64,000 nucleotides of DNA from Apoderus coryli (taxonomy: Eukaryota; Arthropoda; Insecta; Coleoptera; Attelabidae). The position numbers were made by a program, and so were the translations under genes. Location of the stretch: NCBI GenBank assembly GCA_911728435.2, contig OU452200.1, forward strand, positions 27,419,715 through 27,483,714, in the 5' to 3' direction. The notes beneath the pieces are model-generated. The model searched no databases, was not told where the DNA came from, and saw only the letters and a list, made by a program, of their open reading frames with translations. Positions 1 through 11,945 of this stretch are shown here, piece by piece (positions within the stretch are counted from its first letter, which is position 1; every line of letters begins with the position of its first letter).

Positions 1-54
1 CAAATAAAATTAACCTCATTATGTTTAATAAATCAAAATCTTGACAATTGACAG

Positions 55-115
55 TTTTAATTATTCTTTTCTGAGGACACTAACACTGTTAGCGAAACGT
101 TAGTTGATATTAAAA
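55..115 (+). ncRNA. Hammerhead-ribozyme-like motif, short helix III
   Basis: The core CTGAGGA is at 71-77 and GAAAC at 94-98. Between them CTAAC (80-84) pairs with GTTAG (88-92) around an ACT loop as stem II; the pair next to the core is A/C instead of G-C, as one CpG transition would produce. GAAAC is followed directly by GTT, so helix III has essentially no loop, as in variants known to cleave as dimers. TTTTAAT (55-61) can pair with ATTAAAA (109-115) as distal stem I. Known biology: such hammerheads sit in the terminal repeats of Penelope-like elements. No element body is visible here. Confidence 0.55.
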
Positions 116-1014
116 AAAGTGAAGTGGTGAAGTGTCTATGTAGAGTCCAAGAACTTATATCGCTTGGTTATACGAGACAAGGGGAAAGTGCTGAAATATC
201 TTACGCAATCATTAATCTTTACGTGCCCTGTCTTTATATGATTTTTTTTAAGAGAGTGATCCCGTAATAACACTGTATTTTTTAGTCAGTGAATTTATTT
301 CCTAGCTTGAAAAAGCGTAACGTCGCTGACTCAAATATTGAATTATTATTGAATTATTGTCCTTAACCCACGATTCCTAAAAATTACACAATTTTGTTAC
401 AGTTGTTTGCCCTTCGAAATCAAATAGGTATGCAACAGTATCAACAACTGACACAATTGATAGACGCCGATACATTGCAACAAATGAAAGAGTATGTTAC
501 ATTTTAAAAAATATTTTAATATAATGTGTATAATTTTATCGTAAATAATATATTATTGTAATTAGATAGAATGTCTAATAGAAGACACGAGTATTTAATT
601 CAGGTGTTTCATTTTTTTAACATATTTCATGCAATAACCATAATTCGTTGAGTTTTTGAATTAACCTGTGCAGTTCAAACAGTCGTTCATTTTAAATAAA
701 TTTTGTGCAATTTCAAAATACTTATAAAATTTACTTTGGATTTGTTGTTATTGTAAATACCGTATGCACTTTGAACCCCTCTCGTTTCTCGGAAACTGTA
801 ACAGATATTTGAAATATATAAACGGTGTTTGATAGATTCACGTAATTTTTTAAAATGGGCTCCGTTCGAACATATGAACCAATTTCTTTTTAAAGCAACC
901 ACCCTGATTTTTTTACCCTTTAAGTAGCATATTTTCTTTCATTTTGAATGATATGTAACACATAATACTTTTAATTTAAAAAATATCAAAAATCGAACTG
1001 AAATAGTATATTCT
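116..1014. other. AT-rich stretch without recognised gene
   Basis: No exon, transposase domain or repeat structure is recognised. Open frames here are short and resemble no known family. Confidence 0.6.
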
Positions 1015-1130
1015 GTAACAAGTGAGGAATGTGGCATATTCTGAACGAGTGGAAATTTGTCACCTGAGCCGAAAGGCGAGGGTGACGGTCCACGAGTTCA
1101 GAATAGCTGATTCCTTACGTGTTTTAGCGT
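1015..1130. repeat. Long imperfect hairpin
   Basis: Left arm blocks GAGGAAT, TATTCTGAAC, TGGA and GTCACC are matched in reverse order and complement by GGGTGAC, TCCA, GTTCAGAATA and ATTCCTTAC on the right. Arms are about 50 bases around a centre near CCGAAAGG. It could be a small fold-back transposon or a structured RNA; no protein frame crosses it. Confidence 0.6.
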
Positions 1131-4100
1131 AATTCATAAATATTTATATCTCTAGAAATGGAAAGATATATTTAAAATATATATAACAACTGTTTTACTT
1201 TTCAATATAATATCTTATTGAGATTTTTTTAAGTGTTTACATTTAAGTTTTGGCAGAAGGACAAATTGTGGAATTTGTTTGACATATATGTCATTATTTG
1301 AAAGTCTCTTATGTGGAATTCTTTATTTATATTATTTATCAGATATCTACTTATACACATTGAGGTAAGTTATTAATTATATTATTAATATTAAGTTTTA
1401 AAAGTACCTACCTATATAAATTGTTATAGAACTTTTTCAATATAATGCCTCGCGAAGTAGAGCTATAATTTGTACCCCTGCTGGAATTAGGGAATTGAGT
1501 TGCAGTCGTAGAAAAAAAGTATTATCAAATGGTACATATATGATGAATAATAACAACTATACCATTTCTTCTTCAAAAAAAATTATTCCATTTCAATTCC
1601 AAGCGAAATATTCAGCCTACTAGAGGCCAATAATGTCGATGCTTTGAAAACATCACCGTCATATTGGACCAAAAATTTATTAAAAATCGGTATTTAATTA
1701 AAAATTCGCACACTTAAAGTAATAGTATCGATCTTCAGGCGGGGAATGTGGCCTTTCCGTTTATGCATTGTCTAAGACGCTGAAAACTTCTACATGCTGA
1801 TTCATGGATGGTACAGCTAACGAAAGGAAATACTTATCAACATGACATGTCATAGGACACCAGAAATCGCTAAGCTCAACTGTTTCCCAAAGATGAAATT
1901 CACCCGTTTTTCTCTTTACATGTCAATAATTTGAGAACATGTGCGTTGATCCCGTCAAATCCTGGTGCCGATGATGTTTTCAAAGACAATATATAATATA
2001 TATATAATATATATATAATATAATAATATATAATTCGATTTCCTATTCATTGGCTGGTTTACGAGACATGCACCTCTGGTTTATGTTGGGGTCATCAACA
2101 TACTGTTCCAAATCAAAGCAAGAAATCAATATATTGTTTGCCATTTGTTTCCCTATTGAAGAATAATGCTTATTAGAAATTTCCACAATTAGTTTTTTAT
2201 CCGAGATTACCGTACCGTAATCATCTACTATTTTGCTAATAAGGTTCTTACAGCTTTTGTTATCCCCACCCTATGACGTCAATTATATGCCTAATAAAGC
2301 AAACCTGGTCTTTAAAACCGGTACGTGTGCACTTAAGGGTTAATAAGGAGCGCGACAGGAAAGGTCAACGTAAATTTTAGAAATCACAGTTTGGATCGTG
2401 AACGGTAAAGCTCCCTGCATGGCAAATTTATAGAATGATATTTACGATATGTAGGGATGATTTCTCTCTTCACTTGTTTTGGTGCCTAGTAGTAAGTATT
2501 CATATTTCACAATAAGCCCATGAGGCTGCAGTGAAACCGGGGACTCATGTCGAACGGACCCTTACAAAAAAAAAGTATTCAATTATAGTAAATTAGAATG
2601 GGTATTCCATGATAGTCAAACTGAAATCACCTTGTATAACAACGAAATCATATATTATTATGTTTTACAATGAAAAATAAAAAATAAATTCAAAACATAA
2701 ACGCTACCGGAAGTTCATTATTTTTTATTTTGCATGTTGACCTGTAAATTTATTGTTTGCTCTACCGGTTTAATATTGTTCCCATTTAGTTTTTGGTATA
2801 ACTACCGGTTGCACCATCCATACCTACATGAATGTTTGGATATGTTTTTTTTCTAGGTCAACTCTCTTGACACTTACCAACGTGATATATTGGGTACATG
2901 CCCGTTTCTGTTATTTAACAGCAGTAACATGTTTTGTCTAGTTATATGATAATTTTCGTAATAGAGATAAATAAAATAGGACAAAAACCAATAAATATTA
3001 CAAATATTTTGTTAAATGTGTTATGGTTAAATTTCCACCGGTGTGCGAGCCTTGGAGCAGCACTAGGAGGTCCCAAAGAAAGTTAAGAGCTTTTGTATCT
3101 TAGTTTTAGTATCAACAGTACTGAACAATTTTCTTTATATTGCTTTCCAGATAAAGAGCCCAATTAGATCTGTCTTTAAAATAAATGTGTACGAGTGGTA
3201 TTGTATTAGACTTCACGTTACCAATTATATCAACATCAATATGAATGTGGTTCTAGCTTCTCTGTGTCCAATTGAGAGGTCCATTGAGTGTGTCATTAGT
3301 CGAATGAAAAGACATAACAAGAATCTCAGAATAGACTATTTCTTCAAAAAGTCTAAGTGTTCGAAAACAACTAAAATTGAATACTGCTCAACAAATCCGT
3401 GGAGTGATTAGGTACATCCTAGAAAATACAAATCGGCGATATTTCTACAGGATTCCATTCTTGATCATTATGTTCACTGTTCTAACGTCAAAAATTTTTC
3501 TGTATAATTTCATTGAAAAGAGTAAACCGGCTGTTTCACGGTTGATGGTACTTTAGAAGTTTTAAAAAAACTACTCATACGATTGTTTTGAAAATTTCAG
3601 TAGGTCAATCCAATCTAGGTATCACTCTATAATGTGATATTGTCACGAAAAGTTTATGTAAATATAGAGCGACCCTACACTATGTCACAAATAATATAAG
3701 TATGAGAATATCAATTTAAAGGAAAAATAAATATAGATTCAGGTTTGGTATTTAAGAATTCTATTTTTTTGGTTTTAATAATTTAATCGCTTGAATTGTA
3801 GAGCTACCCGAGAACCGACCATGTACATCACGCTCACATAAAGAGGATCTTAATGGTTCTCCCTCGTCAACGAGTGACTGCCTGTATTTGACCCGTGTCT
3901 CCCAGTTAATAGATACTTTATTAGATTTAAAAAACGATTTTAAAATAAAAAGGAAAGTCAAACTATTATTTATTTAATTAATTATTTAAAAAAATATACG
4001 AAAATCAATTTAATAGAAAATGATAAGTCTCAAAAAAGTGTTAAATGCAATACATAAAAATTTGTACTTACATCAACATTTCTTTCACTTACAAAATTAT

Positions 4101-4554
4101 GAGCACTGATATTTAAAAACGCGTTCAATAAACCGCAAAACTTAAAAGACACTACTCAACGGGGAGATTCGCTTCTAGAACTCAGAGTTTACTTCGCCGA
4201 AGTTGGAGAGAAGACCCCCTTTTTTCCTGTTGCCTAAAAATTTATAACTTGCCTTTTTCCACTCTTTCGAATATCGACCATTCAAATTGGCTATTCCTGG
4301 CGTCGGTCGTACCGCTTTTTTGGAAAAATAGCAATCGGCAAATTTTGTCTATTTAGTAGATACAATACCGATGTTAGACTGATGAACTTTTATGAACTTA
4401 TGCCGGAAGTTTATATCAACTTGCTTCTTTTAAAAGGAACACCCTATATATAATTATATGTTTGGATTCCTTCTGTGTTTTGCAATATTTTATCTTGACA
4501 CTTTTCTATACCTATCCCCAACTGTTTTGAATACAAAATAGACCTGCAAAAAAT
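1131..4554. other. Intergenic, no recognised gene
   Basis: Mostly AT-rich unique-looking DNA. A TA-rich microsatellite lies at about 1981-2035. Small open frames at 3187-3411 (plus) and 3761-3961 (minus) have no family resemblance that I recognise. Confidence 0.5.
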
Positions 4555-5535
4555 TATAGTTTAAATTATAGATGCGAGTAATAATTGTATTGGCGGTGCT
4601 CTGTCACAAGTATAATATGAGGACGGTGAAGAACGAGCCACAGCTTACTACAGCAAAGTGTTATTCAACTTTTAGCAATCCTGAAGCAAGAAAATTTCCA
4701 GAAATCCCTTTGTGAACAGCCAGTTATTCTTGGACGGTACAGCGTTAAAGTTGCTACTAAACTCTAAAAAGCCAGAAGGATAAATACCACGATGACAGCG
4801 TCTAAAACAACACAATTTTAAAGTTGAATACATAAAATGACGACTTCATTTCAACGCGGATTCTTGATCGAGGAAACCATGTGACACGTGCAAATATTGT
4901 GAAGGGCTGTAATGAATCAGATATTATACAAAACGATCAAGATGAAGACGATGTACTCAAATACTCGTACGTTATTGACTAGAGCAGAAATAATAATTGA
5001 CCCGAATGGAGTGATATCTCCAAAATCGCCAAAACTTAAAGGTTACTGGATACTGAGGGATTCGTCAATAATTCCCGATAGCCTTTTGAAACGAATATTG
5101 GAAAACGAGAATGTAACAGGAAAAAAACTACAGTTCATAGTCCCGAGAAAGCGAATCCCGGAACTATTTATTGCGGTTCGTAATGGAATAGGTGGACAAC
5201 ATCTGGTTCTAAATAAAACAAGAAAATCAGAGAGCGTTTCTATTAGACTAGAACATGCGATCGTCCATGTTGAAGATTGTTTTCGAAAATGTGAATGCTT
5301 CACTAGTAAAAATCCGTTGTCAAGAAGCCGTGGACAGATGGAAAAATTTGTAGTCGATGCACCGTTCGAGTAGTTTAATAAATGACCGAAGTGCTGGCAG
5401 AAGATTTCAGCTGTAGATTTAGCGTTCCATTAGAATTTCATTCCGACCAGGGCAGACATTTCGAGTTCAAATTATTTCAAGAAGTCGCCTTTATTTATTC
5501 TTTACTGTAGCAATCAGCAGGAATGGGCGTTGACA
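4555..5535 (+). pseudogene. Gypsy LTR retrotransposon pol relic (RNase H to integrase)
   Basis: Around 4570-4680 a degraded frame reads like the start of a Gypsy RNase H domain (DASN, IGGALSQV, AYYSK). The open stretch 4912-5373 reads through the junction to integrase: LQFIVPRKRIPELF, GGQHLVLNKTRK (the H of the zinc-binding region), CFRKCECF (the CxxC part) and a following SRSRGQMEKF linker, which is typical of 412/Mdg1-like Gypsy pol. At about 5410-5500 another frame gives VPLEFHSDQGRHFE, the second catalytic Asp block of the integrase core. Frames are broken by stops and shifts, and neither LTR nor the rest of pol is present, so this is a dead internal fragment. It lies next to no host exon. 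Confidence 0.8.
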
Positions 5536-6490
5536 CGTCTACTTAGAATGACAGTAAAGTAAACTGTAATATACTATCCAACAGCGCCATCTCGTGGCTT
5601 GGGTATAGGTAAGGTCAATTTTGCTTTTTTTTTTGTATCTTAAGTGTCCTCCCGGCCATGGTTTACACTGGAGAATTTTTCAGAATATGTCTTCACCGAC
5701 CTCATAGTTGACATGTCGACAATTGTATCGTCTACTTCATATTGTCTACACCGCCCATTCCTGGCAATCAGTTTATGGTGTTCGATTTAAAAATTTATTT
5801 ATTTATTATTCACACGGTATATGTAGACACTGTATATTGTGAGAGAGCAAAATATAACTCAATACAGTTACTTAGGTAGGTACTATACTGAAACAAAATG
5901 ATTTTGTACGGTTAGATTTAACATACTAATAACTTACCATGTTGGTACATTATTGTTTCTACATAATATAAGGATATTTACAATACAATTTTTAAATGTT
6001 GTCCTTTTAGTTACCAACTTTTCCTATACTGAATTACTGAATAAACCGTGCCGCATTTCCACATTCAAAAGAAAAAGTAGCTGAAAGAGGGTATGCGGTA
6101 GGTTATTTAAGGCTGTAGCTTTTGAAAAGCTTGAAATTTTAATAAAGAAGCATTTCTAGTCCCTCCTTTGACGATTAAAAAAAGAGGAACTAAAGAGGGA
6201 TTTGCACAAAACAAGTAGGTATGTAAAAGTCGTGTACGTTTCTCGATTATTTAACATTTTCATTAGTAATTCCGTTAACGAAGCGTACGTTTTTAATTAA
6301 CGCTTCAGATTTTTTAGTTGTGCAGCCACATATAGCTGTTATAAAATTGTTCTTTACAAATATAGTAATTTTTAGTTTCCTAGCTCTTGAATTACCAAGG
6401 TCAATTATTGTGGCATATAAAATAAACTGTTGCCCTCGAGGCAAGCATATATTTTCATATTTAAGTGTAAAAGTAATATTTCTGTGACCT
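5536..6490. other. Intergenic; contains one copy of a dispersed repeat
   Basis: No gene is seen. A minus-strand copy of a repeat ending in CCTCGAGGGCAACAG occupies 6427-6485; related copies are at 28471-28545 and 63542-63620. Confidence 0.5.
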
Positions 6491-6800
6491 TTCTGTCATT
6501 TACCTTTTTCGTAAAACTCGACAAGCTATATTTCCAAAATTTTTTGTTAATTTTGATTGTAGACCATTCTTTATTTGAAATATTGCATATTTCGAATAAG
6601 ATTAGAATTTTTTTTATTTTGACCCATTTTCCACTATTTACGAATTTCTGTCATTTACCTTTTTCGTAAAACTCGACAAGCTATATTTCCAAAATTTTTT
6701 GTTAATTTTGATTGTAGACCATTCTTTATTTGAAATATTGCATATTTCGAATAAGATTAGAATTTTTTTTATTTTGACCCATTTTCCACTATTTACGAAC
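6491..6800. repeat. Perfect tandem duplication, 2 x 155 bp
   Basis: The unit 6491-6645 is repeated at 6646-6800 with no difference that I can see by eye. The unit contains AT-rich sequence (a TTTTGACCCATTTTCC block) that is related to degenerate repeats at 9.75-10.8 kb and 28.0-28.5 kb. Perfect identity in such AT-rich, non-coding DNA implies a very recent duplication or an assembly duplication. Confidence 0.85.
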
Positions 6801-6840
6801 GCCTTTGTAACCAAGTTTTTTATGATAGATTTCATAGGTT

Positions 6841-8400
6841 GGGTAGGATGGGACACATTGGTACATGGGGCACTTCGGGACCGTTCAAATTTACCGCCTT
6901 AGCGTTTACTGAATTTGCCGCTGCTGCGCTACAGTATTATTGCTGAATCAGTGTTATTCGAATGTGCATAATAAGCATAGAATAATAAATACTATAAGAA
7001 GCTCCACTAGACGCTGAAAACGGCATCGACTCGTTGTATTCCCAGCTACATTTCTGGCCCGCTACTATGTTAAACCACAGAATAATTGTTGGTTATTCTG
7101 TGGTTATACGATATCTATATATACTATAAGATACTATACTATAACAATGCGGGCGGCGAATTGCTTTGAAGACATGAAAATGAGACGTACCGCCACGATA
7201 AGAACCAACTGTATATACTGTCTAATAAGCAATTCAATCTGAAAGCGCGTTTAAATTTTATCACTTGTGAAAAAATTCGTGAGTCGAACGTAAATATTAT
7301 AACATTTTATTTGTAAGAACATAGAGTAGGTAACTAGTGCATGATAATTTTCATGTTTGTCTACAATAATCCAGGATGTGTGAGGTTAAGTTTAGAGCAT
7401 AGACATAAAACCCACGTAGAACAGTAACTTAATGGTTTTATGTTTTACGCGATGATGCTGTTTGGGGCAGATTGGGACAAATTTGTTGGGGCAGTTTGGG
7501 ACAGTGTACCATTCTACACCAACACGCCTGAGAAAAATGAAATTGAGCTAGAAACACAGACAAGGGAGGAACACCAATTAAAGGCAACGAACGAACGAAA
7601 TATAGAGGACAGAAATGGTTCTAGCAAGGTGAAATTGGGAAACATAAAAGAGAAAGCCAGTTCAACTTTATCAGTTAAATAATATCTATCAATTACTTAG
7701 TATGAAAGGGAAAACCTCCAAGATAAAGTCTAAACTGTCCAAAAGAAAATTAAGCTCTTCATCAAGTGATTCAGATGCGTCTTAGGAAGTGAAAGATCTT
7801 TTATCGGATTCAGATATGAACGAAGACTATGAAATAGAAGGACTACTTCACGTCACAAAAATTGATGTATAAGATTTTATTTTGGTTAAATTTGCTACCA
7901 AGAGAACCATATATTACTACTTGGAGTGCATTCAAGATGTCAGTTATCCAGATGAATCAATAGTGAAATTCTTGCAAAAAAAAAGAACTTATATTTTTTT
8001 CTGCCCGATTCTGGAGGCCATTGGTTCGGTCCTTATAAGGACATAGTGCTAAATTACCAAAACCAAAAAAAGTATCGGGTAGTACTAGTAGGTTGGCTTC
8101 CTACATACATTTTGATGTTGCACTTCAGGATGATGGATAGTTTGGAGCTAGTTGTCCCATAGGGCACCCCATTGTCCCAAAGTACCCCATGGCGGGGCAC
8201 ATGGGAAAAATAACTAACTTTGTCTCAGGATAGTTTTCCATTAAAACTGCTTCTATATTTTTACTTTTACTTATAAAAATAAATTGCCGATATATGTACG
8301 TAGCTATTCTTCCATATGACTGTTCATTAAATATTTTGTTGTTGTTCTTACTAAGTACAGGCTACCGAAAAAGAGCGTACCAAATTGCCCCACCCTACCC
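6841..8400 (+). mobile_element. Pogo/Tigger-like DNA transposon remnant
   Basis: The left end begins GGGTAGGATGGGACACATTGG, and the right end reads, in complement, GGGTAGGGTGGGGCAATTTGG, so the ends form imperfect terminal inverted repeats. Internal runs of the TTGGGGCAGTTTGGGAC and TTGTCCCAAAGTACCCC type are typical of this class of insect element. The body carries a broken coding relic. The left catalytic part is missing, so it is internally deleted and cannot move itself. An obvious TA duplication at the ends was not seen. Confidence 0.65.
7440..8145 (+). pseudogene. C-terminal relic of a pogo-like (DDE_1) transposase
   Basis: A first frame (7440-7682) gives a hydrophilic, Glu/Lys/Asn-rich linker. 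A second frame continues with a Ser-rich stretch (about 7740-7780), then DFILVKFATKRTIYYY, which resembles the C-terminal domain that follows the DDE_1 catalytic region in many insect pogo-like proteins. After a frameshift near 8050 it reads LPKPKKVSGSTSRLASY, IHFDVAL and stop at about 8140. The internal TAG and TAA codons and the frameshift show that it is dead. The DNA-binding and catalytic domains are absent. Assignment rests on remembered family resemblance, not on an alignment. Confidence 0.6.
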
Positions 8401-8406
8401 TAATTC

Positions 8407-8660
8407 GTTCATTCCCCTCTTGCCATGATGCTCCTTCCACGAAAAATACGGTATCATCTGCGAATGACCGTAAACTTCCCGGCAGATCAAGACTCAGCAA
8501 GTCATTTACATATATATTAAATAGTATCGGACCAATAACTGTTCCCTGAGGAATTCCATAAGAACAAAGCAGAGATTTACGTAGTTTATTATTTATCCTC
8601 ACCATTTGGTTACGGTTATGTAGGTAGCTGGAGAACAAACCTAGACCATGACCTCTGCAA
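8407..8660 (-). pseudogene. Non-LTR retrotransposon RT fragment
   Basis: The minus strand reads FSSYLHNRNQMVRIN, then GIPQGTVIGPILFNIYVNDL and SFADDTVFF: the RT motifs 4 to 5, with FADD as the catalytic box. Only about 80 residues remain, truncated at both ends. It is flanked by 17-bp direct repeats (8390-8406 and 8661-8677, CCACCCTACCCTAATTC) that include the end of the neighbouring pogo-like element. There is no poly-A or LINE 3' end, so ordinary target-primed insertion does not explain it well. Confidence 0.85.
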
Positions 8661-8677
8661 CCACCCTACCCTAATTC

Positions 8678-9198
8678 ATTCCATTTAATATTGGCCTTTA
8701 CCATTAGGTATTTAGCCATCATTGTTTTATTGTTCTTTACGGGCGCACAATGAAGTGCTGCGGAGTCTTAGCTGCAGTCCTCTGCTTTTACGTTGTCCCC
8801 AGTTACTTCTTCCGACCAAATTGTTTAGTGGTGTGTGCGAGTTTCAGTTATTTTCAAGTTTATTAATTTGTAGGAAACATGTTAGTTTATAGATAGTTAA
8901 AGAAAAACACACACAACACAAAAGACAACACTACCAACACATTCAGAAAAACTCTATAACGAAACATCAGTATTATCACATAAAGATATTATTATGAAGC
9001 AGATAATTGGTTAATATTTTGAAAGATTCGTACTTCAGATTTCGGAGAAGAGATTGTACTGATATAGGAGGCCTAACTCCTGCTTTAGAAAGCTTAGTTG
9101 ATGTTTTTGGACAAGCACATTTCAGTGGCCTTATTCACAGCTGTAAACTCTCCTGTACATATTTGGGTATGTTCTGGTAGTTTTGCTGAAAATTTAAT
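8678..9198. other. No recognised gene
   Basis: AT-rich sequence; nothing supportable seen. Confidence 0.5.
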
Positions 9199-9345
9199 AT
9201 TAACAAAGAGATGTTTTTGGCGACATCTAGCGTGTACGAAACGGCCCGTCTGGTGAAAGCATGGTAGTGTGAAACAAATTTCCAACATAACTGAAAGTAT
9301 TGTTACTTTATATAACAAGCAATTCGTAAATTTAATATTAATTGA
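9199..9345. repeat. Dispersed repeat, copy A (3' half of a hammerhead-type repeat)
   Basis: From ACGAAACGG at 9236 onward it matches 11841-11945 (shared CTGAAAGCATGG-like, CAAATTTCCAACATAAC and AACAAGCAATTC blocks). Upstream of GAAAC the two copies differ: copy A has GATGTTTTTGGCGACATCTAG, which is found inverted at 11718-11746 near copy B. The 5' half of the hammerhead core is therefore missing from copy A. Confidence 0.65.
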
Positions 9346-10110
9346 AGGAATATATATTCCAATACCAGCTGTAATCACTTCTTGATTCCGAGAAGCATGA
9401 GTAAAAATAAAAGTATGAGATTTGAAAAGATGGGACGTTTATCCAAAAATTCTGGGTTTCATTTCTATCCTGTTTTGAGATGTTTATAATCCATATCGGA
9501 ATCTCTTAGTATTGACGGACCATGATATATTCGAAACAAGGTAGGATGTCAAATGTGTGCATTTTAAGGAATAATGGAGACAACTCATTAAAGGCATATA
9601 CATGCGTGGGAGTTTCTCTGGACAGTTGTTCTAATGTATCCAATGAGGATGATTGTTATATTGGAAATTTTTTTCTTCGCGGTCAGCCTATTCTATTAAT
9701 TCAATACAAAATTATTGGATATTTTGGATATTTTTAAGAACTATAAAATTTTGAACCCTTTTTAAACCTCTTGGGTTGGGTTTTTTTGCAAAAGTTAATC
9801 AGCACTTAGAAATATCCTGAAGTGTTTTTGTACCAAATTTGTTAAGAAGTGAGTTTTGAGTTATCGTGAATACAGATATTTGTGATCTTTTTTTGGACTT
9901 TCATTCACGGACAGCCATGATGGTACACACGTTTTTTGTCTCATATTTTTAACACCAATTCATCAACTTAAAAGGCTAAACATATCAGTTTGACAGTGTA
10001 ATTTTTTGACCCTTTTTCATTCATGAACGCCTATGTAAATAAGTTTTTATGCTGAATTTTGTAGGTTACCTTATATCACAACTATATATCATTAAGCATT
10101 TTTCTGGTAT
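9346..10110. repeat. Degenerate repeat family, no gene
   Basis: 9750-10110 shares blocks (TTTTTGTACCAAAT, GAGTTATCGTGAATACAG, AACGCCTATGTAAA, CATTTTTTAGGTTA) with 10400-10760, 6800-6840 and, in complement, 28000-28440. No open frame of note. Confidence 0.45.
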
Positions 10111-10129
10111 GTGTGGAATATATTTTCTT

Positions 10130-10305
10130 TAATTTTGACACCTTTTTACACTATTTGTAATTCTTGGACCTATTTTTTAGCGTGGAATCCGAACCACGGT
10201 CATCGACCGCCAGATGCCAGTACCCACGACTATATAGTCAATAACTACTTGGCACAGGCAAGTCTACCGACTCGGCCAGGAGCACCATCCACCCATCCAA
10301 CCACC
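10130..10305 (-). repeat. tRNA-derived SINE, copy 1
   Basis: On the minus strand TGGCCGAGTCGG fits a pol III A box, and CGTGGTTCGGATTCCACG forms a complete T-arm with a B box. The two are about 90 bases apart, longer than in a normal tRNA, with extra GACTATATAGTC sequence between. A GGTCCAAGAATTAC body follows. The same sequence recurs in plus orientation at 12813-12983, which defines it as a repeat rather than a tRNA gene. Confidence 0.8.
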
Positions 10306-10392
10306 ATCCACGCGACCAGGTACTTTAGTACCATAATCACGTTGATGCGTGCTTGCACATGTGGGCATCTCCCGCCCTCCACACCTTTGTGA

Positions 10393-11810
10393 ACCAATAA
10401 TTCTATGTGACATTTTTTAGGTTATATATATCACAACTACGAAAAATTATTCCATATTTCGAATAAGCTAGTTTTTTTTTAAACATTTCATAGGTTATAT
10501 TCTATATATAACTAATATTTCGTCTATGTTTAGGAAATATGTTTATTTTTTTAAGTTTTTAAACCCTTTTTTCAATTTCGAAGTTTATGAAGTATGAGTT
10601 TTTTAAAATTTTAAACCCTTTGCCTACGCTCAATATTTCTTAAAGCAAGCATCACCTAGACATATCCTGTAGTATTTTTGTACCAAATATGGTTCAAATA
10701 TGTTAAGTGGTTTTTGAATTATCGTGGATACAGAGAAAAAAACACACAGACAGAATTTTTTTTAAAACTACTATTTACGTAGGTATACAGGGTGGCCCAT
10801 TAGTGTGTGGACGGAAGATATGTCAATATTTATAAGCCAAACACAAAAAAATCCTTTACAAAAATATTAGGCACTAAATAGATGTACAATCCAAAAATGT
10901 ACTTAATTATACAGGGTAATTCACAAACGCCTAGCAGATCAAATTTGCTTTTTTAATGCACCCTGTATATTTCAAATTAAATAAACGCCGCTAAAATTTT
11001 TATAATAGTAATGTAAAAAACTTCTTTCTTTTTGTTTCCACAATGTGATCTGTATAATTAAATTTTCTTATGAACTTGAGTTCACTATATATTCCCATGT
11101 CTCTGAATATTTAATCACCACTGATGATAAGATTTTTTTATCTCGTAACATGTATGTTTGTATGATAATTTAATTACAAGAAGTTCGTATTGTGGAGAAG
11201 ACGTCTTTTATTCATATTATCTCAACTATTCGCCACTATGGATAATTTTCTAAAAAAAAAAGGTCTCGGATTTAGTGGGTCCCTGGTAAACTAAAAAAGC
11301 TAAATTAGTGTCAAGAACTGTTTTAACACGTCCTTACTTACTACTACAAAGTAGTACAGTTAATCAAGAAAAACAACTATATCTGCGTATAAGAAAGGAC
11401 TGTAGATCTAAATTAGTTCAAGACAGTATAACGATCCTAATTTCTATTGATATTAAAATCAGTTGGAAGGCACACGTTACCTTGTCGCAATGGAGCTTAA
11501 ATTTATATCCAACATATTAATCAAGAATTTTAATGACTGGAAAAAAAAACATAATTTAGGTTATCCAAATTTATTGAAGAAAAAATGAATAACATCAACT
11601 ATTACAGAAACAAGAACTCAACATTCACAAGCCGAGCTTATCTAGCCCCCCAAAGCCGTCCCTGCATCTTTCTTCTTCTTTTTTTTTCACTCTGTTTCAC
11701 CGGTCATATTGGCTGCTCACACTAGATGTCGCCAAAAACATCTTGTTGTCTTTCATCTCTCGTGCTAGTATAAGCTCTTCGTAAATGTTTAAAATTTGGA
11801 TCACACTGCC
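10393..11810. other. Repeat-family relics and unrecognised sequence
   Basis: 10400-10760 is a second degenerate copy of the 9.75-kb family. Mariner-like end sequences (TACAGGGTGGCCC at about 10789 and TACAGGGTAATTC at about 10913) occur without matching partners. No gene was seen. Confidence 0.4.
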
Positions 11811-11945
11811 TGCCTGCCTGCACTGCTGAGTTGTGAATCAACGAAACGGCCGGTCTGCTGAAAGCATGGTGGTGTGAAGCAAATTTCCAACATAACAAAA
11901 AGTCTTGTTACTGTATGTAACAAGCAATTCACAAATAATTATTGG
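11811..11945 (+). ncRNA. Hammerhead-like motif with repeat body (copy B)
   Basis: CTGCTGA at 11823-11829 is the core with one change (A6 to C). GTTG (11830-11833) pairs with CAAC (11839-11842) as stem II. GAAAC at 11843-11847 is followed by a GGCCG loop and GTC (11853-11855), giving helix III AC/GT and a GUC cleavage triplet. GCA (11820-11822) pairs with TGC (11856-11858), and TGC/GCA pair again further out, as an interrupted stem I. The layout is a type I hammerhead. The core change would be expected to reduce or abolish self-cleavage. Confidence 0.6.

Noticed and set aside
5043..5303. Minus-strand open frame
   Set aside because: Shadow of the Gypsy pol frame on the opposite strand.
10111..10392. 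93-residue plus-strand open frame
   Set aside because: It overlaps the antisense of the tRNA-derived SINE; the frame is chance.
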